Below are positions 26,613-36,054 of a stretch of 64,000 bases of DNA, one piece after another. The notes beneath the pieces were generated by a model. It ran no database searches and was not told the DNA's origin. It worked only from the letters and a program-made list of their open reading frames with translations. Each line of letters starts with the position of its first letter. Position 1 is the stretch's first letter. The stretch lies in assembly GCA_903871875.1 (NCBI GenBank), contig CAIQIR010000091.1, positions 1 through 64,000 of the forward strand, written 5' to 3'. Source of the stretch: an uncultured Schlesneria sp. Lineage in GTDB: Bacteria; Planctomycetota; Planctomycetia; Planctomycetales; Planctomycetaceae. Position numbers and translations under genes: made by a program.

Positions 26613-26641
26613 TTGAGAGATACACTTCGGCTCCGTACAAT
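26613..26641 (+). promoter_or_regulatory. Probable sigma70 promoter of metK
   Basis: TTGAGA (26613-26618), a 17-base spacer, and TACAAT (26636-26641) match the consensus in sequence and spacing. The pair lies about 100 bases upstream of the metK start. No SAM riboswitch fold could be recognised in the leader. Confidence 0.5.
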
Positions 26642-26741
26642 CGTGCCCACATGAGAACGTTCCCGTGGTCTTTCCGGGCTGACGTTGTCTCTCAATTTTG
26701 CGGATAATTGCCTGGAACGTTATTGACCGGAGTTGCGAAGC

Positions 26742-27887
26742 GTGACGAATTATTTTTTTACGAGTGAATCTGTCAGCATGGGCCATCCCGACAAGGTGGC
26801 AGATCAGATTTCCGACGGGGTGCTCGACGCAATCCTGGCTCAAGATCCACGTTCACGCGTGGCCTGCGAAACACTCTGCACGACCGATCTGGTCGTGCTG
26901 TCTGGTGAAATCACCACCAAAGCCAAGCTCGACTACGTACAAGTGGCTCGAGATGTCGTCAAAGACATTGGATACATTAGCGACGACATCGGGTTTTCCT
27001 ATGAAAGCTGCAAGGTGTTTGTTGCGCTGCACAGCCAAAGCCCCGACATTGCGATGGGCGTGGACCGTGAAGGCGCTGGCGATCAAGGCTTGATGTTCGG
27101 TTATGCCTGCGATCAAACACCAGAACTAATGCCGCTGCCAATCGCCTTGTCACATCGGATTATCAATCGCCTGACAGAAGCTCGTCAGAAGAAAGAAGTC
27201 GATTGGCTGCGACCGGACGCCAAGAGCCAAGTTACTGTCGAATACGATTCCAACAATAAACCTGTCGGAATCTCGGCTGTCGTCGTCTCGACCCAGCATC
27301 ATGACAAAGTCAGCCAGGACGAAATCACCAATTTCGTCGTTTCCGAAGTCGTCAAGAAATCGATTTCTCCGGAATTGTTGACCAAGAACACGAAGTACCA
27401 CATTAACCCCACCGGTCGGTTCGTCGTTGGCGGCCCCCATGGTGACACCGGCCTGACGGGTCGCAAGATTATCGTCGATACCTACGGTGGATGGGGTCGC
27501 CATGGCGGTGGTGCCTTCAGCGGCAAGGATCCCACCAAGGTTGACCGTTCCGCCGCCTACATGGCGCGGCACGTCGCGAAGAACATCGTCGCGGCAGGAT
27601 TGGCACGCGAATGCGAAGTGCAATTGGCCTACGCCATTGGTGTGGCCGAGCCAGTCAGTGTTCACGTCAACACAAACGGGACCAACGCAATTCCCGATGA
27701 AAAAATCGTGGCGCTCGTTCGCGAGCACTTCAAGATGACGCCACTGGCGATTATCGAATACCTGAAGTTGCGACGACCGGTCTACCGCAAGACTGCCAGC
27801 GGCGGCCACTTCGGCCGTAACGATGCGGACTTCACATGGGAAGCCACCAACAAAGCCGCCGACCTGAAGAAGGCTGCCGGCCTTTGA
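26742..27887 (+). CDS. metK: S-adenosylmethionine synthase
   Basis: Makes SAM from methionine and ATP. The 381-residue sequence has the MetK signatures [20 protein letters not shown] at the N-terminus, [12 protein letters not shown], and the loop [20 protein letters not shown] near residues 245-270. The start is taken as the GTG at 26742, because GGAG lies nine bases upstream and homologues begin only a few residues before FTSESV; an in-frame TTG at 26733 would overlap that ribosome binding site. The gene stands alone with its own promoter and a downstream hairpin terminator. SAM would also supply the BtaA-like enzyme encoded at 14987-16183. Confidence 0.95.
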   Translation: MTNYFFTSESVSMGHPDKVADQISDGVLDAILAQDPRSRVACETLCTTDLVVLSGEITTKAKLDYVQVARDVVKDIGYISDDIGFSYESCKVFVALHSQSPDIAMGVDREGAGDQGLMFGYACDQTPELMPLPIALSHRIINRLTEARQKKEVDWLRPDAKSQVTVEYDSNNKPVGISAVVVSTQHHDKVSQDEITNFVVSEVVKKSISPELLTKNTKYHINPTGRFVVGGPHGDTGLTGRKIIVDTYGGWGRHGGGAFSGKDPTKVDRSAAYMARHVAKNIVAAGLARECEVQLAYAIGVAEPVSVHVNTNGTNAIPDEKIVALVREHFKMTPLAIIEYLKLRRPVYRKTASGGHFGRNDADFTWEATNKAADLKKAAGL

Positions 27888-27918
27888 AATCGAATCGTCG
27901 TCAGACGATCAATTAAAT

Positions 27919-27960
27919 AAACAACCTCGTCGAGTGAACCTCGGCGGGGTTGTTTGTTTT
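27919..27960. terminator. Bidirectional rho-independent terminator after metK
   Basis: AAACAACCTCG (27919-27929) pairs with CGGGGTTGTTT (27944-27954), an 11-bp stem with one G-T pair, followed by GTTTT on the plus strand and preceded by A/T-rich sequence that gives a T-rich tail on the other strand. It lies between the convergent metK and SpoIID-like genes. Confidence 0.75.
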
Positions 27961-27975
27961 ACGGAATCATTGGTC

Positions 27976-29394
27976 TTAATAGTCCAGCGTTGCGATCTCG
28001 GCACCTGGGTAATAGTGACGAACAATCTCAAGACTGTCGCGCCCGGCTTCGGCCTGCCCCTTGGCACCCCACTGGCAGAACCCCACTCCGTGCCCATGTC
28101 CCTGTCCTTCAAAAACGATGCGGTCTTTTTCCAGCTTAATGCGAAATCGAGGACTCGACAGCGTGCCCGGCGGCAACCGCTCGCGCAGCTCGATTCCTGT
28201 CACCGAAACCGGCCGTTGACCATCATCGATTTCAAATCGAGAAATAGAACCCTTCTGTGGATCAGATTGCTCGCGGATCGATTGCACAACCGCCTTCTTG
28301 TTTCTTTGTTTTCCTCGATCGAGAACCCGACTTTGAAATTCGTCATAGCTCAATTCTGTCGTCCAGCGATAATACGGCGACTCGCGGCACCACTCACACG
28401 GCACCGACTTGACCACGTCGATCGCATCCCGGAAGACTGCTCGGCCATCGGTCGTCTGCCCCCCACAAACGGCAGAATAATACGTACAGAATAACTTCTG
28501 ATGTCGCTGGCAAACGACGCCATGCGTCGCTTCGACAGCTCTCCGGCTGCTGTCACTCTCACCGGCGAGTCGACGGCCGGAACCATCCAGATATTCCACT
28601 CCCAGGTATTTTTGGCTTCGCTGTGACGACAACAGATCGAACATGGCTTTCGGATCGGCATGTTCGATCTGATACAGCGCGTAAGTTCGGGCCACGATTG
28701 CTTGTGCCTGTCTCGCCGCTTCCGGAAATTTCGCCGGCATTTCAGAATCCACGACACTGGCAAGATATTCTTCGATCGGCAGGACATTCACGGCCGACAC
28801 TTTTCCATCCGTACGCTGAAACAACCTCATGCAGCCCCGGTACAGGTGACCATTGACGCGAATCGCGGGGGATTGCTCTGGACGAATTTCCAATCGATTG
28901 GTTCCCATCGCCTGAGAACCAAGCTTCAAGCCGGTCTTGGTTGCGGAAACCGTCATGACACCGGAATCAAGATTCGCCGGCATTTTTTGATTTGATTCCA
29001 GCGAGGTGAATTCGTATCGCCCTCGAATCTCAAACTGGAATGATTCGACACCGCCAGGTGTGACATTGACACGAACCAACGGTTCCGGACGTTTCTTGGG
29101 CGGCGGATTGACTCGCGGCAGCGGCAGTTTCGAGGGTGGTCGCACGAACGTCTGCATCGGTGGAGGTGGAGTGCGGACTTCTGACGACTGCTGAATTGCG
29201 AGCAAGACAATCAGCAATAGGAAGATCGGTACACAAGCTACCCAAAATCTGCGTCGAGAACCCGCCACGGTCCCCGAATCGGATGGATGAGTCTGCGGAA
29301 AAGACAAACGAGGCTGATCAGCGCCGTCGCCGTCAGCCTCGTTTGATGAATTCGTCACACTGCGGTCTCCGACACGCGTGCCAACAATCCGCAT
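27976..29394 (-). CDS. SpoIID/LytB-domain protein, probable peptidoglycan-active enzyme
   Basis: A 472-residue membrane-anchored protein: a cytoplasmic N-terminus, one membrane helix (about 51-68), a Pro-rich linker (about 74-105), then a SpoIID domain. The key segment YLASVVDSEMPAKFPEAARQAQAIVARTYAL (from about 210) matches the SpoIID active region, with Glu218 in the position of the catalytic acid; YYSAVCGGQT and the C-terminal GHGHGVGFCQWGA are also classic. SpoIID is a lytic transglycosylase acting on denuded glycan strands during sporulation; in non-sporulating bacteria a role in glycan remodelling is inferred. The start ATG overlaps the TAA of the preceding TPR/alphaCTD gene (TAATG), implying translational coupling. 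Confidence 0.85.
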   Translation of the reverse strand: MRIVGTRVGDRSVTNSSNEADGDGADQPRLSFPQTHPSDSGTVAGSRRRFWVACVPIFLLLIVLLAIQQSSEVRTPPPPMQTFVRPPSKLPLPRVNPPPKKRPEPLVRVNVTPGGVESFQFEIRGRYEFTSLESNQKMPANLDSGVMTVSATKTGLKLGSQAMGTNRLEIRPEQSPAIRVNGHLYRGCMRLFQRTDGKVSAVNVLPIEEYLASVVDSEMPAKFPEAARQAQAIVARTYALYQIEHADPKAMFDLLSSQRSQKYLGVEYLDGSGRRLAGESDSSRRAVEATHGVVCQRHQKLFCTYYSAVCGGQTTDGRAVFRDAIDVVKSVPCEWCRESPYYRWTTELSYDEFQSRVLDRGKQRNKKAVVQSIREQSDPQKGSISRFEIDDGQRPVSVTGIELRERLPPGTLSSPRFRIKLEKDRIVFEGQGHGHGVGFCQWGAKGQAEAGRDSLEIVRHYYPGAEIATLDY

Positions 29395-30749
29395 TAGTCG
29401 TTACGCAACTTCAAGCCAATTTCGCCCAATTGCTGCCGAATTTCGTTGAGCGACGTCACACCGAAGTTCTTTGTCGCCAACAATTCGTCCGGAGTCCGCT
29501 GAACCAACTCGGAAAGAGTCGTAATCCCCAATCGTGCCATACACTTGCGAGCACGAACCGAAAGGTTCAAGTCCGAAACCGAGCGAGCCAGCATCGCCTG
29601 TTCTTGCGGCGAAAGGTCGGTTGGCAACACCGCGTAGGTGCCAGCGCCACCCTGCCACGCCCCGGCTTCCTTCGGTTTGGCCGGCTGCAAGTTCTGACCG
29701 ACGCGCAATCCATGGGCCTGCATCAACTCGCGGATTTCGACCAACGATGTTTCGCCGAAATTCTTGCCCTGTAACAGATCAGGCTCGGTAATCCTCGTCA
29801 GATCACCCAGCGTCTGAATATTCATGCTAGCCAAGCAGTTACGGCTGCGAACAGACAATTCGAAGTCGGTGACGGGTCGGCTGAGCAGCTGCTCAAGTCG
29901 AGCCTCGTTCTTGGCCATGTCATCGTCGTAATACATTTCGCTCGTCGCTTCGATGTCCTTCATGTACATCAATGCACGGGCGTGATTCTGATCGTGTTGC
30001 AGGACTCGGCGGAAGCAGAACGCAGCAGCCGAATAATTCCCTTTGTCTTCATACAACAAACCCAGGTTCAACAGTGCCCCTATATAGTAGGGTGCCTTGC
30101 TCAATCCCTGTTCGTAAAGACGAATGGCTTCGTTGTCGTTGCCGTAAAGCGAGTTTTCACCCGCCAGACGGAACAAAGCCTGGGCGTGATGAGGGTCCAT
30201 ATCCACAGCGCGTTCGAAGTACTCGATGGCGCCGTAGGTATCACCGCGATCGGCGAGGATACAGCCCATCTGATACGAATAATCCGCCCGACGAGCCCCT
30301 TCCATCCCGGCCTGCTTCAGGGACGTTTCCGCATCCTCAAGGCGACCTTGCAGGCGGATTGCTCCGGCGCGCTTCATAATGCATTCGACATTGTCGTAGC
30401 CAGCCTTGGCAGCGGCCGCGAACTTCGCTTCGGCGTCTTTCCACCGTTCCAGTGACAGATAAACCATCCCCAGGACGTACAGAGCAACGCCGTCCGACGC
30501 CGCTCCAGACAGCAGTCGTTCCGCGATCGCGTGTTGGGCCAGCAGATAAGCACCGATGCCCGCGCGGACGGACTGGCTCGATGCGCCACCGCTTTCCACT
30601 TCGCGCAATAGCGATTCGATTTCTTGCCGACCCACAACAACTTGATCGGAAGCGAGCGCGTGTCGCAACTGGCTGAATTCTTCAGCCGTCATCTGTCCCT
30701 TGGATTGCAGAATTCCACGAATATTAACTGGTTCAGCCGTCTTGATCAC
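29394..30749 (-). CDS. TPR protein with two RNA polymerase alpha C-terminal-like domains
   Basis: A 451-residue soluble protein. Residues about 85-265 form tetratricopeptide-like repeats (for example YSYQMGCILADRGDTYGAIEYFERAVDMDP). Two helix-hairpin-helix modules like the alpha-subunit CTD of RNA polymerase follow. The first, about 290-352, has FELSVRSRNCL and KNFGETSLVEI; the second, about 391-450, has LNLSVRARKCM and KNFGVTSLNEI. In RpoA the VRSANC arginine and asparagine contact UP-element DNA: the first module keeps both (VRSRNC), the second has Lys in place of the Asn. It could be a DNA- or polymerase-binding regulator; that is inference. The start is GTG with AAAGGG upstream. It is translationally coupled to the SpoIID-like gene. 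Confidence 0.88.
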   Translation of the reverse strand: MIKTAEPVNIRGILQSKGQMTAEEFSQLRHALASDQVVVGRQEIESLLREVESGGASSQSVRAGIGAYLLAQHAIAERLLSGAASDGVALYVLGMVYLSLERWKDAEAKFAAAAKAGYDNVECIMKRAGAIRLQGRLEDAETSLKQAGMEGARRADYSYQMGCILADRGDTYGAIEYFERAVDMDPHHAQALFRLAGENSLYGNDNEAIRLYEQGLSKAPYYIGALLNLGLLYEDKGNYSAAAFCFRRVLQHDQNHARALMYMKDIEATSEMYYDDDMAKNEARLEQLLSRPVTDFELSVRSRNCLASMNIQTLGDLTRITEPDLLQGKNFGETSLVEIRELMQAHGLRVGQNLQPAKPKEAGAWQGGAGTYAVLPTDLSPQEQAMLARSVSDLNLSVRARKCMARLGITTLSELVQRTPDELLATKNFGVTSLNEIRQQLGEIGLKLRND

Positions 30750-31054
30750 AGTCAGTTCAACCCTTTCTGGGGGGTACTGGCAGCACCGCGAAACTTTTCG
30801 AGGGACCTTCAGTTCTGGTCAACCACACCATTCAATTCATGCTGGCCGCCGGGCATTGACCCGGACGACTCAATGACTCAGACTAACGAAGTCGGGTCAA
30901 ATCGTGTTTTCCAAGCAGATTGAACTTGCCCTCGATAACGAATCGTGCATTATATCGTCTGAGCCCCATTCTGCAACGCCGTCAGCTGGGGACCAGGATC
31001 TTCGCCGGTTTGACCTCGAAAAAGCGGCCAGAACCGGTATGAGAGGACAAAGGC
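30750..31054. other. Intergenic region between divergent TPR/alphaCTD and PDZ genes
   Basis: About 300 bases, no gene seen. The stretch near 30950 (TGCATTATATCG) is A/T-rich and could hold a -10 for the plus-strand PDZ gene, but no matching -35 is clear. Confidence 0.35.
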
Positions 31055-32032
31055 ATGTCGCTGCTCTGGATTTTAATCCCTCTCGCAATTCTCGCCGACA
31101 CTGGCGCAGTACTGACAACAGAATCTGACCCCACCGACGCCCTGCTGACAGAGCACATTTGTGCCGCGATCGCAAAACTGAATGATCCCAGCTTTCCGCG
31201 ACGCGAGCAAGCCGTGGATGAACTCTTCGCCGCAGGATTCAATGCCGTTTATCCGTTAAAACTGGCCATCGAACAGGGTTCGCCCGAGACGGCCGTCCGC
31301 GCATTTGACGTCTTGCAGCGGCTTTATCGCAGCGACGATGAATCGACGTATGAGGCGGTGGAACAAGCACTTCGACAACTGAAGCATGTCGAAAACCTGG
31401 CTGTCACCACCCGGGCCGAACGGGCCGTCGATAGCCTTACCGAACTTCGCCAAAGCCGGGCGGTGGAAAAACTCGAACGGCTGGGCGCGATCATCCATTT
31501 CTCCGACCCCAGCCATGACCGGCAGTCGCTCGGACGACCGAAAATCGACCATGTGATGATTGGGCGAGACTGGACAGGCCGTGAAGAGGACGTGCGGCTG
31601 ATCGAACGGATCGAGGATCTGCGAATTTCCGACATGCCGACGCTGTATATCATTCGGGGAATTGAAATCTCTGATGCGACTCTACTCGATTTGAAGTCAG
31701 AACTGCCGGCCTTGAATATTGAGCGGCGCGGTCCGGCTCGCTTGGGTGTGGCCAGTTCAGCCAATCTACGCGAAGGCGGCTGTGTCATCGGACGAATCGA
31801 AGCCGGATCGGCGGCGGAAGGAGCCGGCCTGCAAACAGCCGACGAAGTGATCGAAATCGATGGTCAAAAAGTCGAGTCGTTCAAAGAGCTGGTCGAGGTC
31901 ATCGGGAAAAAAGAACCTGGCGATCATGTGCCCATCGTCTTTCGACGTAATGGCGAGATTCGCGAAGTTGTGGCCGAGCTTTCATCATGGAGCAAAAAAA
32001 CCGTTGCGAAAGCTCCACAACCCAAACCGTGA
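31055..32032 (+). CDS. Exported PDZ-domain protein
   Basis: A 325-residue protein with a short hydrophobic N-terminal signal (SLLWILIPLAILADTGAV). Residues about 30-110 are helical and HEAT-like (LNDPSFPRREQAVDELFAAG). The C-terminal 230-310 are a PDZ domain: RLGVASS..., GGCVIGRIEAGSAAEGAGLQ, DEVIEIDGQKVESF and GDHVPIVFRRNG. PDZ domains bind C-terminal peptides or regulate proteases; there is no protease domain here. The ATG at 31055 has GAGAGGAC upstream. The next gene starts 10 bases after the stop, so the two form an operon. Confidence 0.8.
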   Translation: MSLLWILIPLAILADTGAVLTTESDPTDALLTEHICAAIAKLNDPSFPRREQAVDELFAAGFNAVYPLKLAIEQGSPETAVRAFDVLQRLYRSDDESTYEAVEQALRQLKHVENLAVTTRAERAVDSLTELRQSRAVEKLERLGAIIHFSDPSHDRQSLGRPKIDHVMIGRDWTGREEDVRLIERIEDLRISDMPTLYIIRGIEISDATLLDLKSELPALNIERRGPARLGVASSANLREGGCVIGRIEAGSAAEGAGLQTADEVIEIDGQKVESFKELVEVIGKKEPGDHVPIVFRRNGEIREVVAELSSWSKKTVAKAPQPKP

Positions 32033-32041
32033 AGCGCGGCC

Positions 32042-33109
32042 ATGAAACGCGAACGATTGTCACTGCTCGTCATTTGGACATGCGGAATTTGGACATGCGG
32101 ATTCGGCACCGCGTGGACATCGGCCCAGGATCGCGTGCTGATTCAACAACCGGCAGGCAGTCGAATTCCTGTTTCCGGCTACGTGGAAGACTACACCGGC
32201 CGGGAGCTGATTCTACGACTGAGGCCAAATGACACTGCACGCCGCTATCCTCGCAGTGAAGTGGTCGAAGTCACCACCGAATACACGCCCCATCATGAGC
32301 GAGCTCGGAAATTGTTTGCTGCCGGGAATATCGCCGAGGCGAAACAGGAATTTACTGCGGCTCTGAACGAAGAGGACCGACCGTGGGCTCGTCGCGAGAT
32401 TCTGGCGGGTCAAGTGAAATGTGCCCTTTGGAACGGTGACTATTTTCAGGCCATCTCGCGATTCCAGCCGATCGTCGAATCCGACCCGGAAACGTTTCAC
32501 TACGGGTTGGTCCCGCTCAGTTGGACCGACGATCCTCCGTCGACAAACGTGCGATTCGACGCGAGGGCCTGGACAAGCCCGACAGCAACTCCGCTGGCCA
32601 AACTCATCGGCGCCAGCTGGCTGCTTCCCTTGTCGGATGGCACGCCCGAAGCGGAACAAACGCTGAAACGACTCGCCCGGGAACCGGATGTACGAATTCA
32701 ACGACTGGCGCAGATGCAACTCTGGCGATTGAAGTTGAAGCGGCCAGAACTGGTGGATCCTCGGGAAATTACGCGCTGGCAACGGACAATTGAAGAGCTT
32801 CCCATTGAACTGCGTGGCGGCGCTTATTTCGTCGTCGGACAAGCGTGGCAAGAACGTCAAGAATACGAGCTGGCGGCGCGGGCATTTCTCTGGTTGCCAC
32901 TCGTCTACGATTCTGATCGCTGGCTCTGCAGCCGTGCATGTTTCGAAGCCGCCGAATCCCTCAAGGCTTTGGGTGATACGACGCAAGCCGCCAACCTCTA
33001 TAGCGAGGTGGTCTTTCGTTACGGTGACACGCCTTTGGGCTCTAAAGCCGAAGCCGCCTGGAAGGCGATTCGCCAAGCCAATCCAGGAATCAAGACTCCA
33101 TCGAAATGA
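32042..33109 (+). CDS. Exported tetratricopeptide-like protein, function unknown
   Basis: A 355-residue protein with signal peptide (MKRERLSLLVIW... cleavage near TSAQD). The mature part begins with a small beta-rich segment (VLIQQPAGSRIPVSGYVEDYTGREL), which in planctomycete proteins often precedes repeats, then a helical region with TPR-like pairs (HERARKLFAAGNIAEAKQEF, GDTTQAANLYSEVVFRYGDTPLGSKAEAAWKAI). It lies 10 bases after the PDZ gene and probably works with it in the envelope. An exact 15-base tandem duplication lies in the signal-peptide region. Confidence 0.75.
   Translation: MKRERLSLLVIWTCGIWTCGFGTAWTSAQDRVLIQQPAGSRIPVSGYVEDYTGRELILRLRPNDTARRYPRSEVVEVTTEYTPHHERARKLFAAGNIAEAKQEFTAALNEEDRPWARREILAGQVKCALWNGDYFQAISRFQPIVESDPETFHYGLVPLSWTDDPPSTNVRFDARAWTSPTATPLAKLIGASWLLPLSDGTPEAEQTLKRLAREPDVRIQRLAQMQLWRLKLKRPELVDPREITRWQRTIEELPIELRGGAYFVVGQAWQERQEYELAARAFLWLPLVYDSDRWLCSRACFEAAESLKALGDTTQAANLYSEVVFRYGDTPLGSKAEAAWKAIRQANPGIKTPSK
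32072..32101 (+). repeat. Exact 15-bp tandem duplication in signal-peptide coding sequence
   Basis: The 15-mer ATTTGGACATGCGGA occurs twice head-to-tail (32072-32086 and 32087-32101). It keeps the frame and adds five residues (repeated IWTCG) to the hydrophobic part of the signal peptide, so it looks like a recent slip or unequal-exchange event. Confidence 0.9.
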
Positions 33110-33474
33110 CGTCCGCGCGTGACCGCCACAGCGACAGATCGGTGCGATATCGTTCCCGACCCTTCCACTGCAAACTCAATCGGACGAACCAGGTCGCATC
33201 GACCGCCGAATGCCTCTGTTACACGGCTCGATTGTCACATTTTCCAAGAATCCGAGGGCTGGCAAGCTCAAGCCTGTTAAGATGCTCGTTAGTCCGCATC
33301 CCTCTCCGTTAGGAATTCTGACACGAACGTCAGCCAGCGACACCCCAACGATCTCTGGAAATATCAAAGAATTCCGCGATCATGGACCCCGATGACGTGA
33401 GATTGAAAGGCGAATTGGGCGAATCGTCACGTGGATAATGTCCGCGGCAGCTACGCAAAAGGTCCGCAGAAATA
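33110..33474. other. Intergenic region upstream of the MMPL transporter
   Basis: About 365 bases without a supported gene. Short frames on both strands lack ribosome binding sites and motifs. Presumably holds the transporter promoter. Confidence 0.4.
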
Positions 33475-35883
33475 ATGGCGACGCGAATTCATCGGACCTT
33501 GCAACAATTCGCGGAATTCCTGCTCTGCCATCCCATCCTCATTTTTGGAGGGCTGCTGGCTTCTGCCTTCGGATCATTAATTCTGGCCCGCGATTTGAAG
33601 TTCGATTTCAGCCCTCAGTCGATCTACCGCGGCAACGACGCATTACTAGCCTATTCGGAAGAGTTCAAAAAGACTTTTGGTTACGACGATGCGGTGCTGT
33701 TGATCATCTTACAGGCCACTGGCCAGGATGACGTCCTGAGTGTACCAGCGCTGCAATGGCAGGCCGATACGGCGAACGACTTGAAATTGCTGCCCTGCGT
33801 GATCCGTGTCGAATCCGTCGCCACGATCGAGGTCCCGCGTTTTTCCATCACGGGTCCGGTGCTTCGACCGTTGATCGAAGAACTGACAGTTGATGAAGCT
33901 GCCTCGCAACTTGTGCGATCGACCCTCGCCGATTCGCACCTGGTACGAACCGGCATGTTGAACGCCGACAACCGAATCGCAACATTGGCCGTCTTTCTCG
34001 ACCCCAACTCGCGGGATATCGACCAGCTACGAACGGCGGTGACGAATGTCGAAAAAAAGCTCCGCAATCGCCCCCCGCCGGCGACATTTCAAATCCTTCT
34101 GAGCGGTCTGCCCGAATTCCGTATCCAGATCGTGGATGATCTGGCCAAAGATATGGCAACCTTGATTCCTCTCGGCGGAGTAGTCTATCTGGTGGTGCTG
34201 GCGTTGATGTTTCGTCGTCTTTCGGGGGCTCTGCTGCCAATCTGTGCCGTGGGGATCGGCCTCACCTGGACGCTGGCAACATTCGCCATCACCCATGACT
34301 CGTTGAACCTGGTCAGCAACGTCTTACCCATGTTGCTGATGATTATCGGTGTGTCGAGTTGCGTACAGATTGTCACTTGTTATTCCGAAGAATCGGCTCA
34401 TGGGCTGGATCGTCGATCGGCGGCCCGGGAAGCGATTGCGAAAATGGCCGCGCCCTGTTTACTGGCCGCCATGACAACGGCCGTGGGATTCGCCAGTCTA
34501 TTTACGGCCCGTTCCGAACTGCTCAGCCGATTTGGCTGGCAGGCTGCGGTCGGAATCGCGTTTCAGTATGTCAGCACGTTGCTGACGCTAGGCACACTCT
34601 TTCGTTTTTTTTCCGCCCCGTCCTGTGTGGGCCTGAACAAGTCACGCGCGAGCCTGATCACACGAATCGTGACCATTCTGGGATCCACCGTCGCGCGACA
34701 CGCCTGGACTACCCTGATCTGCTCTGGAACAGTCATCGCCCTGGCGGTCTGGTCGGGAAGTCGAGTCCAGATCAATACTTATGCGATACGAGAAACATTC
34801 AGCGATTCGCATCCTGCCATTCGGACCTTGAGGCTGATTGAACGTGAACTCTCGGGCATCATGCAGTTGGAAATCAGCCTGACCGCGGACAAATCGGACT
34901 CGTTCCAGCAGCCGGAAGTTTTTCATCAGATTGTCGATCTCGAACAACAGGCAAAGCAGAGTTTTGGCGTGCTCGACGTGCAGTCATATGTCGATCTGTT
35001 TCGAGAAATCCTGCACGGCTGGCCGGGACGACACAAGAATGAAACCGATTTGGAACTCGTTCCGATCTCTGACGATGGTCGCGCCCGATTAGAGCGAACG
35101 GACGACTTCGTCGAACGGTTCGCGCCCGCTTTTCATTATCATTCCTACGTCTCCGAAGACGGAAAGCGAGCTCGTATCCGGATCCGGCTGCGCGAAGTGG
35201 GATCGCGAGAAATGCTTGAGACGATCAAGTCTCTCAACGAAAAAATGTCGCGAGTCTTTCCCGCCCATGGCCCAATCCAGGCACAACTGACGGGTGAAGG
35301 CTACGTCAATGCGATGGCACTGACGATCTTGATCCACGATTTGTTCTATTCACTTCTCATGGCATCCCTGGTGATCTTCGCCTTGATCTCGATCGAATTT
35401 CGATCGATTCGAATCGGATCAATTGCCGCACTGCCCAATCTGACTCCGCTCTCCATCACGCTGGGATACATGGGGCTTCGCGGTTACGACATGAATGTCG
35501 CCAACGTAATCGCCTTCACAATTACACTCGGCCTGGCCGACGATAACACGATCTATTTTCTGTACCGCTTTCGGCAGGAGTTTGAAGCATGCGGCAACAC
35601 CGTAGAAGCGGTGCGTCGAGCGTTCCTCGGCACGGGTCGAGCGATCGTCTTGACGAGTATTCTGCTGCTGGTCGGCATGTCTGTTCTGCTCTGTTCTGAC
35701 TTTGTGCCGACTCGACGATTTGCCGAGCTGACCAGTGTCACAATCATCGGCAATCTGCTGGGCGTGTTGTTCTTACTGCCGGCCTGTCTGGTGCTCTTCT
35801 GGAAGCACACGGCGACGACCACAGCAATGCAGGAAGCAAACCTCAACACCGAGGTCGAAGGCCCTGAGGGATCGCTTCATTGA
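33475..35883 (+). CDS. RND-superfamily (MMPL-type) transporter
   Basis: An 802-residue integral membrane protein with about 12 helices in two halves. Each half has one helix, a periplasmic loop (about 45-220 and 440-620), then five to six helices (from DMATLIPLGGVVYLVVLALMF; from LIHDLFYSLLMASLVIFALI). The pattern and length fit MMPL or hopanoid-associated RND transporters rather than the about 1050-residue AcrB type. A charged residue pair in the second half (FTITLGLADDNTIYFLYRF) corresponds to the proton-relay Asp of RND pumps. Substrate unknown; lipid or hydrophobic cargo is the usual role of the family. The start ATG at 33475 has only a weak ribosome binding site. Confidence 0.88.
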   Translation: MATRIHRTLQQFAEFLLCHPILIFGGLLASAFGSLILARDLKFDFSPQSIYRGNDALLAYSEEFKKTFGYDDAVLLIILQATGQDDVLSVPALQWQADTANDLKLLPCVIRVESVATIEVPRFSITGPVLRPLIEELTVDEAASQLVRSTLADSHLVRTGMLNADNRIATLAVFLDPNSRDIDQLRTAVTNVEKKLRNRPPPATFQILLSGLPEFRIQIVDDLAKDMATLIPLGGVVYLVVLALMFRRLSGALLPICAVGIGLTWTLATFAITHDSLNLVSNVLPMLLMIIGVSSCVQIVTCYSEESAHGLDRRSAAREAIAKMAAPCLLAAMTTAVGFASLFTARSELLSRFGWQAAVGIAFQYVSTLLTLGTLFRFFSAPSCVGLNKSRASLITRIVTILGSTVARHAWTTLICSGTVIALAVWSGSRVQINTYAIRETFSDSHPAIRTLRLIERELSGIMQLEISLTADKSDSFQQPEVFHQIVDLEQQAKQSFGVLDVQSYVDLFREILHGWPGRHKNETDLELVPISDDGRARLERTDDFVERFAPAFHYHSYVSEDGKRARIRIRLREVGSREMLETIKSLNEKMSRVFPAHGPIQAQLTGEGYVNAMALTILIHDLFYSLLMASLVIFALISIEFRSIRIGSIAALPNLTPLSITLGYMGLRGYDMNVANVIAFTITLGLADDNTIYFLYRFRQEFEACGNTVEAVRRAFLGTGRAIVLTSILLLVGMSVLLCSDFVPTRRFAELTSVTIIGNLLGVLFLLPACLVLFWKHTATTTAMQEANLNTEVEGPEGSLH

Positions 35884-36054
35884 TCGGAAACCCACAGTCA
35901 GAACCGCAGACTTTCACCTGTCAAACGACATCCGTATCGTATGTCAGCGCCTTCGGTGGGTTTGAGAACAGAACGAAAGCCGACGAGCACACTCGACTTG
36001 CATGAGAATTCCTTCGCCGATCGCCCACTTTGTCCCTCTTATTCGAGGTTCTCG

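Noticed and set aside
26478-26741. SAM riboswitch upstream of metK
   Set aside because: The leader contains a good promoter but I could not fold any SAM riboswitch class core; not supported.
32213-33076. 287-codon minus-strand frame opposite the tetratricopeptide-like gene
   Set aside because: No signal for translation and composition typical of an antisense frame; the plus-strand gene has signal peptide and repeats.
33176-33367. 63-codon minus-strand frame upstream of the MMPL gene
   Set aside because: No ribosome binding site and no motif; likely chance.
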